A stretch of DNA of 64,000 nucleotides from Candidatus Methylomicrobium oryzae (GCF_016745425.1 NZ_JAERVK010000009.1:164274-228273); one strand, 5' to 3'; numbered from the stretch's first letter, positions 40,201-53,055 are shown. The notes: a model not told the origin generated them from the letters alone. Translations and numbers: made by a program.

Positions 40201-40888
40201 TGATTTTTACCTAAGTTTGCAGTATCGGCGCTGCCCCGCCGGGTATAGGCGCGGACGGATCAATACGGCTTGAAATTGAAGAGATCAGTTAGGGTATTCA
40301 CTTTGCTGACTGAGCCAGGCACCGCGGCTTTAAAGATAGTATAAGCAAAAAATAAACCAAAAGGATTAAATTGCTGAAAAAGCGCTGAGAAGGGTGAATA
40401 TGAGTTTAAACCGATAAATCTACACGGACTGCACAGGTTTGGCAACGCCGGATTGATCCGCAGGTATCACTGCGAAAATACAGGTTGAATCGCGGGTGGC
40501 GATGACGGGAGCGATGCCTTATCCGTTCGAAGTCTCTGACTGTAAACAGTATGCTTTTCGCATGTTTATGCTATGTGGTCTTCCGTTATGCGCGCGCCAA
40601 TTGTCTTTTTAGGGCGCGTGAGAGACGTGTTGCAAGCTGGACGCGGCCTGGACGAGCATGAGGATGAAAGTGCGGAGCAAGGTTTTTGTTAAGCGTTCGC
40701 CGTCATGCGGCGATCGTCGAAACAGGCCACCCAGCCCAACCGCGCCCTAAAATGATTCACCCCGATGTCGCCTGGATGTGAAGGACTTCATTCGGTCGGA
40801 TTTCAGTTCCGGGTTCGATTTCTAATTCGGGTAAATTAAGGCGAGAAACGTCTGCGTCCGGCCGATCATTTTTGAATCAATTTTTAGC
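40201..40888. other. Intergenic, nothing recognised
   Basis: About 690 bases between glgX and the GH2 gene, both on the minus strand, so this is glgX upstream DNA and GH2 downstream DNA. The only open frame (40260-40445 minus, 61 codons) has no family resemblance. No repeat or RNA was recognised. Confidence 0.5.
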
Positions 40889-42994
<2,106 letters not shown>

Positions 42995-43837
42995 ATGGAA
43001 CTTTCGCTGTTGACGCTGAACCTTCATACTTATCAACAACATCCGCAGTATTGTCCCTTTGAAACCATGCATCGGCATGAGCGGGAAGTCCACATCATTG
43101 CCGAGGCCATCGCTCGCTTGCGGATTGATATCATCTGTTTTCAAGAGGTCGGGGAGTATTTGCACGATCCGATAGCGCATCCTTACGGCGAATCGCCTTC
43201 CAATATGGCATTTCGGATCTGCAACAAATTACGCCAGTGGGGGTATGGATATCATATCCACCAGGATTGGAGCCATGTCGGTTTTTTTCGTTGGCGCGAA
43301 GGGACCGCGATCATGAGTCGTTATCCCATGCGGCATAATTATTCCGCCTATGTATCCAACGACCATCGTAAAGACAACTACATGTCGCGCAATATCACCG
43401 TGTCGTGCATCGAAGTCCCGTGGTTTGGTTTGTTGCATATCGCCAACGTACACCTGAGCTGGGCTCATCATGGTTTTTTCGAGGAATATCCTCGGTTAAA
43501 AGCATTGATAGACTCGCGGCGGCATTTCGGCATTCGCGGCGATTTAATCGTAGGGGATTTCAATGCACCTGCAGGCGAACCTGCCTATAACCGTATCGTC
43601 GGCCACGGCGAATACATCGACCAGTTTTACGAACTGCATCCGCATCGTTTTTACGAACCCAGCTTTCAAGGCCACATCGATGGTTGGCGTCACAGTCCGC
43701 CCAAACGCATCGATCACATCTTTAAGCATTACCGTTCTCCCCTGCGAGTTACCGGCATGGATGTCATCTTCAACCACCATTTTCACCCCGTGGTTTCAGA
43801 CCACTTTGGCTATCTGGCCCGCTTTGAGATGTTTTGA
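42995..43837 (+). CDS. Endonuclease/exonuclease/phosphatase-fold hydrolase
   Basis: A 280-residue cytoplasmic protein of the EEP superfamily, which includes AP endonucleases, DNase I, sphingomyelinases and inositol phosphatases. The metal and catalytic motifs occur in order: LTLNLH (Asn), CFQEVG (Glu), NVHLSW (His), VGDFNAP (Asp/Asn), KRIDHIF and the final SDHFG (Asp/His). It lacks a signal peptide. The target (nucleic acid, phospholipid or sugar phosphate) cannot be told from sequence. Its divergent arrangement with the glucuronidase gene could mean a link, but equally chance. Confidence 0.85.
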   Translation: MELSLLTLNLHTYQQHPQYCPFETMHRHEREVHIIAEAIARLRIDIICFQEVGEYLHDPIAHPYGESPSNMAFRICNKLRQWGYGYHIHQDWSHVGFFRWREGTAIMSRYPMRHNYSAYVSNDHRKDNYMSRNITVSCIEVPWFGLLHIANVHLSWAHHGFFEEYPRLKALIDSRRHFGIRGDLIVGDFNAPAGEPAYNRIVGHGEYIDQFYELHPHRFYEPSFQGHIDGWRHSPPKRIDHIFKHYRSPLRVTGMDVIFNHHFHPVVSDHFGYLARFEMF

Positions 43838-43927
43838 CTATCTTCCTCAGCCGGACAAAGTTCCGCAGGCCATTGTCCGGCTTGTAGCCACAACCCTTAT
43901 GGATTCCGGTAACGCGATCTTACACAA

Positions 43928-44377
43928 ATGAAAACTTATCTAATACGTCCCCTGGGCAATACTCCGCACGCCTTATCGGAGGCAGTCGAATTGTTGGCTT
44001 CCAACTGCCCGAATGAATCGCATCGTTACGAAAAAAGCCGGCTTGAAACCGAGATAGGCTTGGAGAGCGCATTCCCCTTTTATAGAAAATTTTTCGGCGC
44101 TTACGCTGGTGATGGAACGTTGATCGGCATAGGAGGCATTAAGGCCGCTGATTGGGCTTCAGACACCCATATCCTTTATTTGATGGCCGTCGACAAAGCG
44201 CATCGCGGTCAAGGCGTGGGGACGGATTTGGAAAAATCTCGAATAGAGTGGATACTAAATAATTTTAATCACGGACGCTGCCTGGTCAGTACCAAACATA
44301 AAAAACGTTTTGTGCGCTGGGGCTTTAGGGTGGTGAGCGAAATTGACGATAGGTATCTGATGCTCTTGGAGTTTTAA
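43928..44377 (+). CDS. GNAT family N-acetyltransferase
   Basis: A 149-residue protein with the GNAT fold. The acetyl-CoA pyrophosphate loop is RGQGVGT after the strand ILYLMAVDKAH, and the C-terminal strand pattern VSTKHKKRFVRWGFRVV is typical. Substrate unknown. It follows the EEP gene by 90 bases on the same strand; a shared transcript is possible. Confidence 0.8.
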   Translation: MKTYLIRPLGNTPHALSEAVELLASNCPNESHRYEKSRLETEIGLESAFPFYRKFFGAYAGDGTLIGIGGIKAADWASDTHILYLMAVDKAHRGQGVGTDLEKSRIEWILNNFNHGRCLVSTKHKKRFVRWGFRVVSEIDDRYLMLLEF

Positions 44378-44526
44378 CGCGCATGAAAGCCGGATGGCTC
44401 TCCGGTTCAAAGCATAACCACAGGAGCCCATCCCAAGCAGTCAGTCTGTGAGAGGCTTGCGTTCGCTTAACCGGGCCTCATTTTGATCAATCGTTTCTCT
44501 GAGGATGCTCAATTTTATTCTTCTCC

Positions 44527-45867
44527 ATGACGACAGACACAAACCATAAAACTCATGCCAACCCGCAAGCCGTAATCGACAAGTTACTGAAACAGAAGCT
44601 TGTTGCGGAATTGGTGCACAAACAGGACATGCCCCGGCACGAGCTGGTCGACTCGCTGGTCCGCAAAGAGAACATGGCGCAATTACGGCAGATACTCAAT
44701 CAATTAACGGCCGAGGAAATTATCGATATTCTGGAAGGGCTGCCGTCGGAAGATCAATGGCTGATCTGGGAGCAGTTGGATGATGAGCATAAACAGGCGG
44801 TCCAGCGAGAGTCCCCGGTTTCCGTCCAGCAACTGTTGGCGAAATCCGGCTTCAGGCCGGAAAAGCCCAGAATCAGAATCAAGGCCTTCGATTTGCATGA
44901 AGGCCACCTGCGGGAAATCTCGATCCATACCCCGGAAGACTTGCGCGAAGCCAAACCGGTCTGGGTGGATCTGGTCGCGCCGACGTTTGAGGATCGCACT
45001 TGGGCGGAGGAAATTTTCGGGATCGAATTTCCCGATCCTGAGCGATTGAGCGATTTGGAAGCCAGCGCCCGCTTTTATGTGCAAGAGAACGGCGAAATCC
45101 ATTTACACTCGGATTTCTTACTGGATAAGGACGATATATCGAGCAATATTGTGGTGGCCTTTATCCTCTATCACGATACGCTGTTCTCGATACGCAGACA
45201 AGAACTGCCGGTCTTCCGGCTGCAACGTTTACGCGCGTTGAGCCAGGCCGGTTATGTGACCGACTCCCTGGACATGCTGCTCGATCTTTACGCGGCCAAT
45301 GCCGAATATTCGGCGGGCGCCCTGGAAGACGTCTACCTGACGCTGGAAGGGGTGGGCGGCCAAGTGCTGAGCGAACACATGAGCGATGAAGAGGCAGGCA
45401 AAATCTTGAACGACATCGCCATTGAAGAAGATCTGAATGGGCGGATTCGCCGAAACGTGATGGATACGCGGCGCGCAGTGTCATTCCTGATGCGCAGTAA
45501 AAGGCTCACCAAAGAGCAACTGGAGTATTCGCAACAGATCTTGCGCGATATCGAATCGCTGGATGGCCATACGGCTTTCCTTTTCGACAAGATCAACTTT
45601 CTGATGGATGCCGTCGTGGGTTTCATCAACATCAATCAGAACAAGGTGATCAAGCGTTTGACGGTGGTCAGCGTGGTCTTTATGCCGCTGAATATTTTGG
45701 CCGGAATCGGCGGCATGTCCGAGTTTACCATGATGACCCAAGGCATACGCTGGCCGGTCGCCTATGGCCTTTTTACAGCCGGCCTGGTCTTGGTCGGTTG
45801 GCTGACCTATGTCTTTTTACAAGTGCTGGAAAAGCGAGAGCATCGTCAAGCAAGAAGACGGGGGTAA
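44527..45867 (+). CDS. CorA-family divalent cation transporter with GMS motif
   Basis: A 446-residue inner-membrane protein. Residues about 15-105 form a helical N-terminal extension like the MgtE N-domain (LRQILNQLTAEEIIDILEGLPSEDQ is the key block, residues 53-77). A CorA cytoplasmic domain follows (about 115-365), then two membrane helices (about 374-395 and 411-432). The CorA loop motif GMN, which forms the selectivity filter, is replaced by Gly-Met-Ser at 396-398 in GIGGMSEF. Length is greater than CorA (about 316). Metal specificity is therefore uncertain: Mg2+, Zn2+ or Co2+ are possible. It precedes the kdp operon by 257 bases, same strand. Confidence 0.85.
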   Translation: MTTDTNHKTHANPQAVIDKLLKQKLVAELVHKQDMPRHELVDSLVRKENMAQLRQILNQLTAEEIIDILEGLPSEDQWLIWEQLDDEHKQAVQRESPVSVQQLLAKSGFRPEKPRIRIKAFDLHEGHLREISIHTPEDLREAKPVWVDLVAPTFEDRTWAEEIFGIEFPDPERLSDLEASARFYVQENGEIHLHSDFLLDKDDISSNIVVAFILYHDTLFSIRRQELPVFRLQRLRALSQAGYVTDSLDMLLDLYAANAEYSAGALEDVYLTLEGVGGQVLSEHMSDEEAGKILNDIAIEEDLNGRIRRNVMDTRRAVSFLMRSKRLTKEQLEYSQQILRDIESLDGHTAFLFDKINFLMDAVVGFININQNKVIKRLTVVSVVFMPLNILAGIGGMSEFTMMTQGIRWPVAYGLFTAGLVLVGWLTYVFLQVLEKREHRQARRRG

Positions 45868-46124
45868 TCTCGCTATCATTTTCACCGTTGAAAGCTTTCC
45901 CATCTTGCTGCTTTTTTCCTGTTCCGAAAGTAGCCTTCTCTCCAAATGAAAAATCAATAAATTTTTACACCTTTTTTATTTCCGATTTCATAAGCTATTC
46001 CTCGATAACACTGAACAGCGAGTGGGGATAATCTATTTTGCAGTAGTTTCCCTATTATCGATCAGTAAAGATCCATCAGTTTTTCAGTAGGTTACACAAT
46101 AGGACTCATTCTGGAGGAGTATCT

Positions 46125-46217
46125 ATGGATATCGTTTTTATCCTGCTGAGCGCAGGCTTTTTTCTGCTTACCGGCGCGCTGGTCTACGTCTTCGAAAAAT
46201 TACGGAGTGCGTCATGA
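46125..46217 (+). CDS. 30-residue membrane microprotein preceding kdpF
   Basis: A very short frame with an excellent ribosome site (GGAGG 9 bases before ATG). It encodes 30 residues: an acidic start ([13 protein letters not shown]), one hydrophobic helix (about residues 3-23) and a charged C-terminal end (VFEKLRSAS). Its stop overlaps the kdpF start (ATGA), so it is translationally coupled to the Kdp operon. Similar tiny frames sit before kdpF in other proteobacteria, often annotated vaguely as potassium transport proteins; I know of no assigned function. By position it is probably an extra small subunit or assembly aid of KdpFABC. Confidence 0.7.
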   Translation: MDIVFILLSAGFFLLTGALVYVFEKLRSAS

Positions 46218-46303
46218 GCTGGCTGTATCTCCTGAGCGCGGGCCTTGCGCTGCTGATTTTCGTTTACCTGGTTTTTGCATTGTTCTTTCCGGAGAGATTC
46301 TGA
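46214..46303 (+). CDS. kdpF: K+-transporting ATPase subunit KdpF
   Basis: A 29-residue single-helix peptide, starting [15 protein letters not shown] and ending FALFFPERF, matching the usual KdpF pattern (about 29 residues, C-terminal -P/AExF). KdpF lies in the membrane between KdpA and KdpB and stabilises the complex. It overlaps the preceding microprotein by four bases (ATGA) and the kdpA start by one base (TGATG). Confidence 0.9.
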   Translation: MSWLYLLSAGLALLIFVYLVFALFFPERF

Positions 46304-48105
46304 TGACAAGCAATGGTTTTCTGCAAATCGCGGTCTATGTGATCGTGTTGCTGGGATTGGCGAAACCGCTCGGCGGGTACATGGCCCGGATTTATCGGGA
46401 CAAATCGATCAGGCCGATGCGTTGGGTCGGGTCGATCGAAAGTCTGATTTACCGTCTCGGCGGTGTCAAACCGGAGCAGGAAATGCGCTGGACTGAATAC
46501 GCCGCCGCACTTTTGGTTTTCAATCTTTTGGGCTTGATTGCGGTATATGCGCTGCAAAGGTTTCAGTCATATCTGCCGCTTAACCCGCAGCATCTTGCCG
46601 CAGTCACTCCGGATTCGGCATTCAATACGGCGGTCAGTTTCGCGACCAACACCAACTGGCAGGGCTACGGCGGCGAGACGACGATGAGTTATCTGACCCA
46701 GACGCTCGGGTTGACCGTGCAAAATTTCGCCTCGGCCGCGACCGGTATGGCGGTGCTGGTGGCGCTGATTCGCGGCTTCATCCGCCGCAATCAGGAGACG
46801 ATCGGCAATTTCTGGGTCGACATGACCCGCAGCACGCTCTATATCCTGCTGCCGTTGTCGCTGCTGTTGGCTCTGGCTTTGGTCGCGCAGGGCGTCGTGC
46901 AGACTTTCAGCCCTTACCAAACCGTCGCGCTGGCCGAAGCCGTCAGCTATGAACAGCCCAAACTCGGCGCAGACGGGCAGCCTGTCAAAAATCACGAAGG
47001 CAAGCCCGTGCTCGAAAAAATCGAAGTCCGCGAGCAGACCCTGGCGTTAGGCCCTGCCGCTTCGCAAATCGCGATCAAACAGCTCGGCACCAACGGCGGC
47101 GGTTTTTTCAACGTCAATTCGGCGCATCCTTTCGAGAATCCGACGCCGTTGTCCAATTTCCTGGAAATGCTGTCGATCCTGTTGATTCCGGCCGCGCTCT
47201 GCTACACGTTCGGCGCAATGGTCGGCGATACGCGCCAGGGCTGGGCGATTCTGGCGGCGATGACGGTAATCTTCGTCGCGCTGGTCTTCGTGACCGTGCC
47301 GGCCGAACAGTACGGTAACCCGGTGTTGGCTTCTCTGGGTACCGATCAGGCGCCTTCGGCTGCCCAGCCCGGCGGCAACATGGAAGGTAAGGAAACCCGC
47401 TTCGGCATCGTCAATTCGGCCTTGTGGGCGGTCGTGACGACTTCGGCCTCGAACGGGTCGGTTAACGCGATGCACGATTCTTTCACGCCGATCGGCGGCA
47501 TGATCCCGATGTGGCTGATGCAATTGGGCGAGGTTGTCTACGGCGGCGTCGGCTCCGGCCTGTACGGCATGATCGTGTTTGCGCTCGTCGCGGTGTTCGT
47601 GGCCGGCTTGATGATCGGCCGCACGCCGGAATACCTTGGCAAGAAGATCGAAGCCTTCGAAATGAAGATGGCCTCGGTCGCGATCCTGATTCCGCCGCTG
47701 GTCGTTTTGGGGGGCGCTGCGATCGCGGTGATGGTGGCCGCCGGTAAGTCCTCCGTATTCAACCCCGGCGCGCACGGCTTTAGCGAAGTGCTCTATGCCT
47801 TTTCGTCGGCGGGCAACAACAACGGCAGCGCGTTTGCGGGATTGTCCGCGAATACGCCTTTTTACAATTTCATGCTCGGCCTGGCGATGCTGTTCGCGCG
47901 TTACTGGCTGGCCGTGCCGGTTTTAGCGATTGCGGGCTCGCTGGCTGCGAAAAAGATCGTGCCGGCCGGTTCCGGCACACTGCCGACGCACACGCCGCTG
48001 TTCATGGCGCTGTTGATCGGCACCGTGCTGATGGTCGGCGCGCTGACCTTCATTCCCGCCTTGGCGCTGGGGCCCATCGTGGAACATCTGCAAATGACGA
48101 AATAA
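46303..48105 (+). CDS. kdpA: K+-transporting ATPase subunit KdpA
   Basis: A 600-residue channel-like subunit of the high-affinity KdpFABC potassium pump, related to Trk/Ktr channels. Selectivity-loop regions are visible: [50 protein letters not shown] and [16 protein letters not shown], each with the conserved glycine-bearing turn. About ten membrane helices; length is slightly over E. coli KdpA (557) because of a longer loop near 205-235. The start ATG at 46303 overlaps kdpF by one base; the frame itself is open from 46207. A hairpin repeat begins 2 bases after the stop. Confidence 0.97.
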   Translation: MTSNGFLQIAVYVIVLLGLAKPLGGYMARIYRDKSIRPMRWVGSIESLIYRLGGVKPEQEMRWTEYAAALLVFNLLGLIAVYALQRFQSYLPLNPQHLAAVTPDSAFNTAVSFATNTNWQGYGGETTMSYLTQTLGLTVQNFASAATGMAVLVALIRGFIRRNQETIGNFWVDMTRSTLYILLPLSLLLALALVAQGVVQTFSPYQTVALAEAVSYEQPKLGADGQPVKNHEGKPVLEKIEVREQTLALGPAASQIAIKQLGTNGGGFFNVNSAHPFENPTPLSNFLEMLSILLIPAALCYTFGAMVGDTRQGWAILAAMTVIFVALVFVTVPAEQYGNPVLASLGTDQAPSAAQPGGNMEGKETRFGIVNSALWAVVTTSASNGSVNAMHDSFTPIGGMIPMWLMQLGEVVYGGVGSGLYGMIVFALVAVFVAGLMIGRTPEYLGKKIEAFEMKMASVAILIPPLVVLGGAAIAVMVAAGKSSVFNPGAHGFSEVLYAFSSAGNNNGSAFAGLSANTPFYNFMLGLAMLFARYWLAVPVLAIAGSLAAKKIVPAGSGTLPTHTPLFMALLIGTVLMVGALTFIPALALGPIVEHLQMTK

Positions 48106-48106
48106 T

Positions 48107-48186
48107 CGTAGGGTACGCTGCGCGTACCTGATCGGTCTATCAATTTACCGGATTCTTGAGTAAAGGTACGCGCAGCGTACCCTACG
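48107..48186. repeat. Hairpin repeat, copy 2 of 3, between kdpA and kdpB
   Basis: CGTAGGGTACGCTGCGCGTA-type left arm (48107-48129) and its exact reverse complement (48164-48186) with a 34-base spacer. It starts 2 bases after the kdpA stop and ends 27 bases before kdpB, in a place where these genes are normally separated by few bases. A transcript through the operon would fold this into a strong stem of 23 pairs, which could affect relative KdpA/KdpB output. Confidence 0.92.
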
Positions 48187-48213
48187 AGCTGAAAGCCCAG
48201 TAAGGAGAGTTTT

Positions 48214-50316
48214 ATGAACGTGATGAGTAAACGATCGGCTTCGGCCTCTAAAAAACCGGTGCCTGCGAGTTTGTTCGACTCGCGGATTCTGCTGGAAGCG
48301 CTGGCCGATGCGTTCCGCAAGCTGACGCCCAAGCAGCAATCGAAAAACCCCGTGATGTTTGTCGTCTACATCGGCAGTATTTTGACGACGTTTCTCTGGT
48401 TTCAGGCGTTGAGCGGAAAAGGCGAGGCGCCGGCCGGTTTCACGCTGGCCGTCACGCTGTGGCTGTGGTTCACCGTGCTTTTCGCCAATTTCGCCGAAGC
48501 GGTGGCCGAAGGCCGCAGCAAGGCGCAGGCGGCGTTTCTGCGCAGCGCCAAGCGCGACATTGCGGCAAAGAAGCTCGACGAACCGCGCTACGGTTCGAAC
48601 TACAGCAAAATTGCCGGTTCCACCTTGCGGCGCGGCGACGTGGTGCTGATCGAAGCCGGCGACTTCATTCCCGGCGACGGCGACGTGATCGAAGGTGTCG
48701 CTTCGGTCGACGAAAGCGCGATCACCGGCGAAAGCGCGCCGGTGATCCGCGAATCCGGCGGCGATTTCAGCTCGGTGACCGGCGGCACGCGGGTGCTGTC
48801 GGACTGGCTGGTCGTCAGCATCACGGTCAATCCGGGCGAAACCTTCCTGGACCGGATGATTGCGATGGTCGAAAGCGCCAAGCGCCAGAAGACCCCGAAC
48901 GAAATCGCCTTGACGATCCTGCTGGTCGCGTTGACGCTGGTGTTTCTGCTGGCGACCGCGACGCTGCTGCCGTTTTCTTTGTACAGCGTCGAAGCGGCGG
49001 GTGCCGGCCAACCGATTTCGGTCACCGTACTGGTCGCGCTGTTGGTCTGCCTGATTCCGACCACGATCGGCGGCCTGTTGTCGGCGATCGGCGTCGCCGG
49101 GATCGGCCGGATGATGCAGAAGAACGTGATCGCGACCTCCGGGCGGGCCGTCGAAGCGGCCGGCGACGTCGACGTGCTGCTCTTAGACAAAACCGGCACG
49201 ATCACGCTCGGCAACCGGCAGGCTTCGGCCTTCATTCCGATCAAGGGCGTGCCCGAGAAGAATCTGGCCGATGCCGCGCAACTGGCCTCGCTGGCCGACG
49301 AAACGCCGGAAGGCCGCAGCATCGTCGTGCTGGCGAAACAGAAATTCGGTTTCCGTGAACGCGATATGCGGGCTTTGGGCGCCACCTTTGTGCATTTCAG
49401 CGCCCAGACCCGAATGAGCGGTGTGAATCTGGAATCGCGGCAAATCCGCAAAGGCGCGGCCGACGCGATCCGTATGTATGTCGAGGAGCAGGGCGGCAAG
49501 TTTCCGCAGGCGGTTCAAACCCTGGTCAACAATGTCGCGCGGCGAGGCAGCACACCGCTGGTTGTCGCCGAAGGCGGACATGCGCTCGGGGTGATTGAGC
49601 TGAAAGACATCGTCAAAGGCGGCATCAAGGAACGTTTCGCGGAACTCCGGCAGATGGGCATCAAGACGATCATGATCACCGGCGACAACCGGTTGACTGC
49701 CGCCGCGATCGCGGCCGAAGCGGGCGTCGACGATTTTCTCGCCGAAGCGACGCCGGAAGCGAAATTGAAACTGATCCGCGAACATCAGGCCGACGGCCGC
49801 CTGGTCGCGATGACCGGCGACGGCACCAACGATGCGCCCGCGCTGGCCCAGGCCGACGTGGCCGTGGCGATGAACAGCGGCACGCAGGCCGCCAAGGAAG
49901 CCGGCAACATGGTCGATCTGGATTCGAATCCGACCAAGCTGATCGAAATCGTCGAAACCGGCAAGCAGATGCTGATGACGCGCGGCGCGCTGACTACCTT
50001 CAGCATTGCGAACGATGTCGCGAAATATTTCGCGATCATTCCGGCCGCGTTCGCGACGACTTACCCGGAACTGAACGTCCTGAACGTGATGGGCCTGGCG
50101 ACGCCGGACAGCGCGATCCTGTCGGCGGTGATCTTTAATGCCCTGATCATCATCGCGCTGATTCCGCTGGCGTTGAAAGGAATCCGCTATAAGCCGGTCG
50201 GCGCGGCCACGCTGCTGCAGAACAATCTGCTGATTTACGGCGTCGGCGGCTTGATCGTGCCGTTCATCGGGATCAAGACGATCGATTTGCTGCTGGTCGG
50301 GTTGGGCTTAGCGTAG
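48214..50316 (+). CDS. kdpB: K+-transporting ATPase subunit KdpB
   Basis: A 700-residue P-type ATPase that energises the Kdp pump. The phosphorylated Asp325 is in [12 protein letters not shown]; the actuator motif is [10 protein letters not shown], and the hinge motif is [21 protein letters not shown] (split here only for description). The nucleotide-domain Phe-Ser inhibitory region STPLVVAEG is present, so serine regulation is possible. RBS AAGGAGAG precedes the ATG. The final codons run into a hairpin repeat, and the TAG stop (50314-50316) is part of that repeat's GTAGGG arm. Confidence 0.97.
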   Translation: MNVMSKRSASASKKPVPASLFDSRILLEALADAFRKLTPKQQSKNPVMFVVYIGSILTTFLWFQALSGKGEAPAGFTLAVTLWLWFTVLFANFAEAVAEGRSKAQAAFLRSAKRDIAAKKLDEPRYGSNYSKIAGSTLRRGDVVLIEAGDFIPGDGDVIEGVASVDESAITGESAPVIRESGGDFSSVTGGTRVLSDWLVVSITVNPGETFLDRMIAMVESAKRQKTPNEIALTILLVALTLVFLLATATLLPFSLYSVEAAGAGQPISVTVLVALLVCLIPTTIGGLLSAIGVAGIGRMMQKNVIATSGRAVEAAGDVDVLLLDKTGTITLGNRQASAFIPIKGVPEKNLADAAQLASLADETPEGRSIVVLAKQKFGFRERDMRALGATFVHFSAQTRMSGVNLESRQIRKGAADAIRMYVEEQGGKFPQAVQTLVNNVARRGSTPLVVAEGGHALGVIELKDIVKGGIKERFAELRQMGIKTIMITGDNRLTAAAIAAEAGVDDFLAEATPEAKLKLIREHQADGRLVAMTGDGTNDAPALAQADVAVAMNSGTQAAKEAGNMVDLDSNPTKLIEIVETGKQMLMTRGALTTFSIANDVAKYFAIIPAAFATTYPELNVLNVMGLATPDSAILSAVIFNALIIIALIPLALKGIRYKPVGAATLLQNNLLIYGVGGLIVPFIGIKTIDLLLVGLGLA

Positions 50317-50371
50317 GGTACGCTGTGCGTACCTTTTGGGGTATCCAATGGTACGCGCAGCGTACCCTACG
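50312..50371. repeat. Hairpin repeat, copy 3 of 3, carrying the kdpB stop codon
   Basis: Left arm 50313-50334 (CGTAGGGTACGCTGTGCGTA, one mismatch to the other copies) and right arm 50350-50371, with a shorter spacer of about 16 bases. Its first bases overlap the end of kdpB and provide the TAG stop. The IS110-type transposase gene begins (3' end) 37 bases beyond. Confidence 0.9.
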
Positions 50372-50390
50372 GCCCTCTGCATTTTCTAGT

Positions 50391-51442
<1,052 letters not shown>

Positions 51443-51655
51443 CTAGGATCGAGGGGGGATAACTGCTGTAATTTCTACGTTGCGAACTTGCTGTTTCAAG
51501 GTGCGATACGGCATCCAGTTACCCGAACCTGAGGCGCCCCTCAGGTGTGTTTACCTACAGATTTATAACTTAAATCGGCTTAATAAACACGGGATTTATA
51601 ATACAAGGATGGGTTTCGGCCGGCGCCTCACGGTAACTGCTCCATGCGTTACTCT

Positions 51656-51751
51656 CGATCGCGTGTTCCCGACGCGATCTACCTTCCCCATCCATGGGGG
51701 CGTCGATCGCGTGTTCCCGACGCGATCTACCTCGCCCTTCCTTGGGCTCGT
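51656..51751. repeat. Two 48-bp tandem units, first family
   Basis: Unit 1 is 51656-51703 and unit 2 is 51704-51751. Their first 29 bases are identical, including GATCGCGT-GTTCCCG-ACGCGATC, a perfect 8-bp hairpin. The remaining 19 bases differ but keep a second hairpin (CCCCAT/ATGGGG in one, GCCC/GGGC in the other), so paired positions have changed together. Confidence 0.85.
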
Positions 51752-51796
51752 ACCGCCCGCATGAACGCCAGGGAGGGCGGGAATGCAGCGATTGCA

Positions 51797-51892
51797 CGAC
51801 TGCAGGGAAGCAGGAGATAGGGCAACGCAGGGAGCGGTTGCCGACGACTGCAGGGAGGCAGGAGGGAGGCAATCCAGGAGCCCTATTGCCGA
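51797..51892. repeat. Two 48-bp tandem units, second family
   Basis: Units at 51797-51844 and 51845-51892 share CGACTGCAGGGA-GCAGGAG with one change and both end TTGCCGA; the middle differs. The 48-base period is the same as in the upstream pair at 51656-51751, though the sequence differs. Confidence 0.8.
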
Positions 51893-51958
51893 GGAGCAAA
51901 TCGCTGCCCATGCGGCCGTACCCATCCTACATCTCAATCCAATAATGGGAGTCGGAAT

Positions 51959-52534
51959 ATGTTTAAAGTGATCAAACCGGCAGCGATGATGTTGGTCATG
52001 TTGACCCTGCTGACCGGTGTTATTTATCCGGCGCTGGTGACGGGGCTTGCGCAAGCGCTGTTTCCCGCGCAAGCCAACGGCAGCCTGATTCGCGACAGCC
52101 AAGGCAAGGCGGTAGGTTCGGCATTGATCGGGCAATCGTTCAGCAACGGCAAGTATTTCTGGGGACGGCCGTCGGCTACCGCGCCTTATCCTTATAATGC
52201 GGGCGCTTCTTCCGGCTCCAACCTCGGGCCGATTAATCCCGCTTTGGCGGATGCGGTCAAGACGCGCATCGAGGCTTTGCGGGCGGCCGATCCCGAGAAT
52301 AAAACCCCGGTGCCGGTCGATCTGGTTACGGCTTCCGGCAGCGGGCTGGACCCCCACATCAGCCCGGCGGCGGCCGAATATCAGGTGAACCGCATCGCCA
52401 AAGCCCGCCGTATCGACCCCGATAAATTGCGGGAAATGGTACGGTCGCATACCGAAGGCCGGCAATGGGGCTTTCTGGGAGAACCGAAAGCGAATGTCCT
52501 GGCTTTGAATAGGGCATTGGATGCGATTCGGTAG
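51959..52534 (+). CDS. kdpC: K+-transporting ATPase subunit KdpC
   Basis: A 191-residue subunit with one N-terminal membrane helix (about 8-32) and a periplasmic domain. Diagnostic blocks are [18 protein letters not shown] and [17 protein letters not shown], plus the C-terminal LGEP-NVLALN pattern. KdpC stabilises the complex near the KdpA entrance. GGGAGTCGGAAT precedes the ATG. Although normally close to kdpB, it lies 1642 bases away behind an IS110 gene on the opposite strand and tandem repeats, so its transcription may be weakened or driven by a separate promoter. Confidence 0.96.
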   Translation: MFKVIKPAAMMLVMLTLLTGVIYPALVTGLAQALFPAQANGSLIRDSQGKAVGSALIGQSFSNGKYFWGRPSATAPYPYNAGASSGSNLGPINPALADAVKTRIEALRAADPENKTPVPVDLVTASGSGLDPHISPAAAEYQVNRIAKARRIDPDKLREMVRSHTEGRQWGFLGEPKANVLALNRALDAIR

Positions 52535-52545
52535 AGAATCGCTAC

Positions 52546-52872
52546 ATGATGAAAACGATTAACATTTTGCTGATGCTGCTTGGTTTTTTGGCAATAACCT
52601 GTGTCCGTGCCGCCGGCAATGAACGCTACGTGCTGCCGTACAGTAAAGCTTACCTCGAATCATGCAACTACGCGGCGCTGGCTTTGCATCCGGGCGTCAT
52701 TGAAGTACAACGCGAGCAGCATTCGGATGGAAATTTCCGGGTGCATTATCAGATAATGATGCCCGATAGCGCAGAGTGGATTGTGGTGTGCGATTTAGCC
52801 GACGGCAAGATCATACGTAACGAGCAAGAGCTGAGCGGCGATTCCGGACTCAAAAAAGATCCGGCTCAGTGA
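52546..52872 (+). CDS. Small exported protein between kdpC and kdpD
   Basis: A 108-residue protein, not recognised with confidence. A signal peptide ends near VRA (residue 22). The mature part is short and mixed alpha/beta, with the run PGVIEVQREQHSDGNFRVHY then WIVVCDLADGKIIRNEQ, which faintly recalls a PepSY fold (substrate-strand-helix, 'v..v......g.v'). It contains two cysteines (at about 40 and 86) that could form a disulfide. It starts 11 bases after kdpC and ends 183 bases before kdpD, so it is probably co-transcribed. A second ATG one codon later is an equal start. Confidence 0.6.
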   Translation: MMKTINILLMLLGFLAITCVRAAGNERYVLPYSKAYLESCNYAALALHPGVIEVQREQHSDGNFRVHYQIMMPDSAEWIVVCDLADGKIIRNEQELSGDSGLKKDPAQ

Positions 52873-53055
52873 TAAGGCGACAAGTGATGGCCGTACTGGA
52901 GGCTTTACCTGGGGCTGGGCAACGGCAGCCTCAGGCCAAAAACCCGGCTGGCTGCGCTACGATTGATTGGTCGGCCCGGCATGAGTCGGCAAGAGCCGAT
53001 GCTGAGGCATTCCGGCTGACCGGGCCGCGGCAGGATCTGTGTGCGAGGTTTCAAG

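Noticed and set aside
51656..51892. CRISPR array
   Set aside because: Only two units per family, no spacer pattern, no cas gene, and the units are directly adjacent duplications.
51694..51945. Open frames with repeated RSRREHAI or similar peptides
   Set aside because: They are translations of the 48-bp tandem repeats on both strands, without ribosome sites or family.
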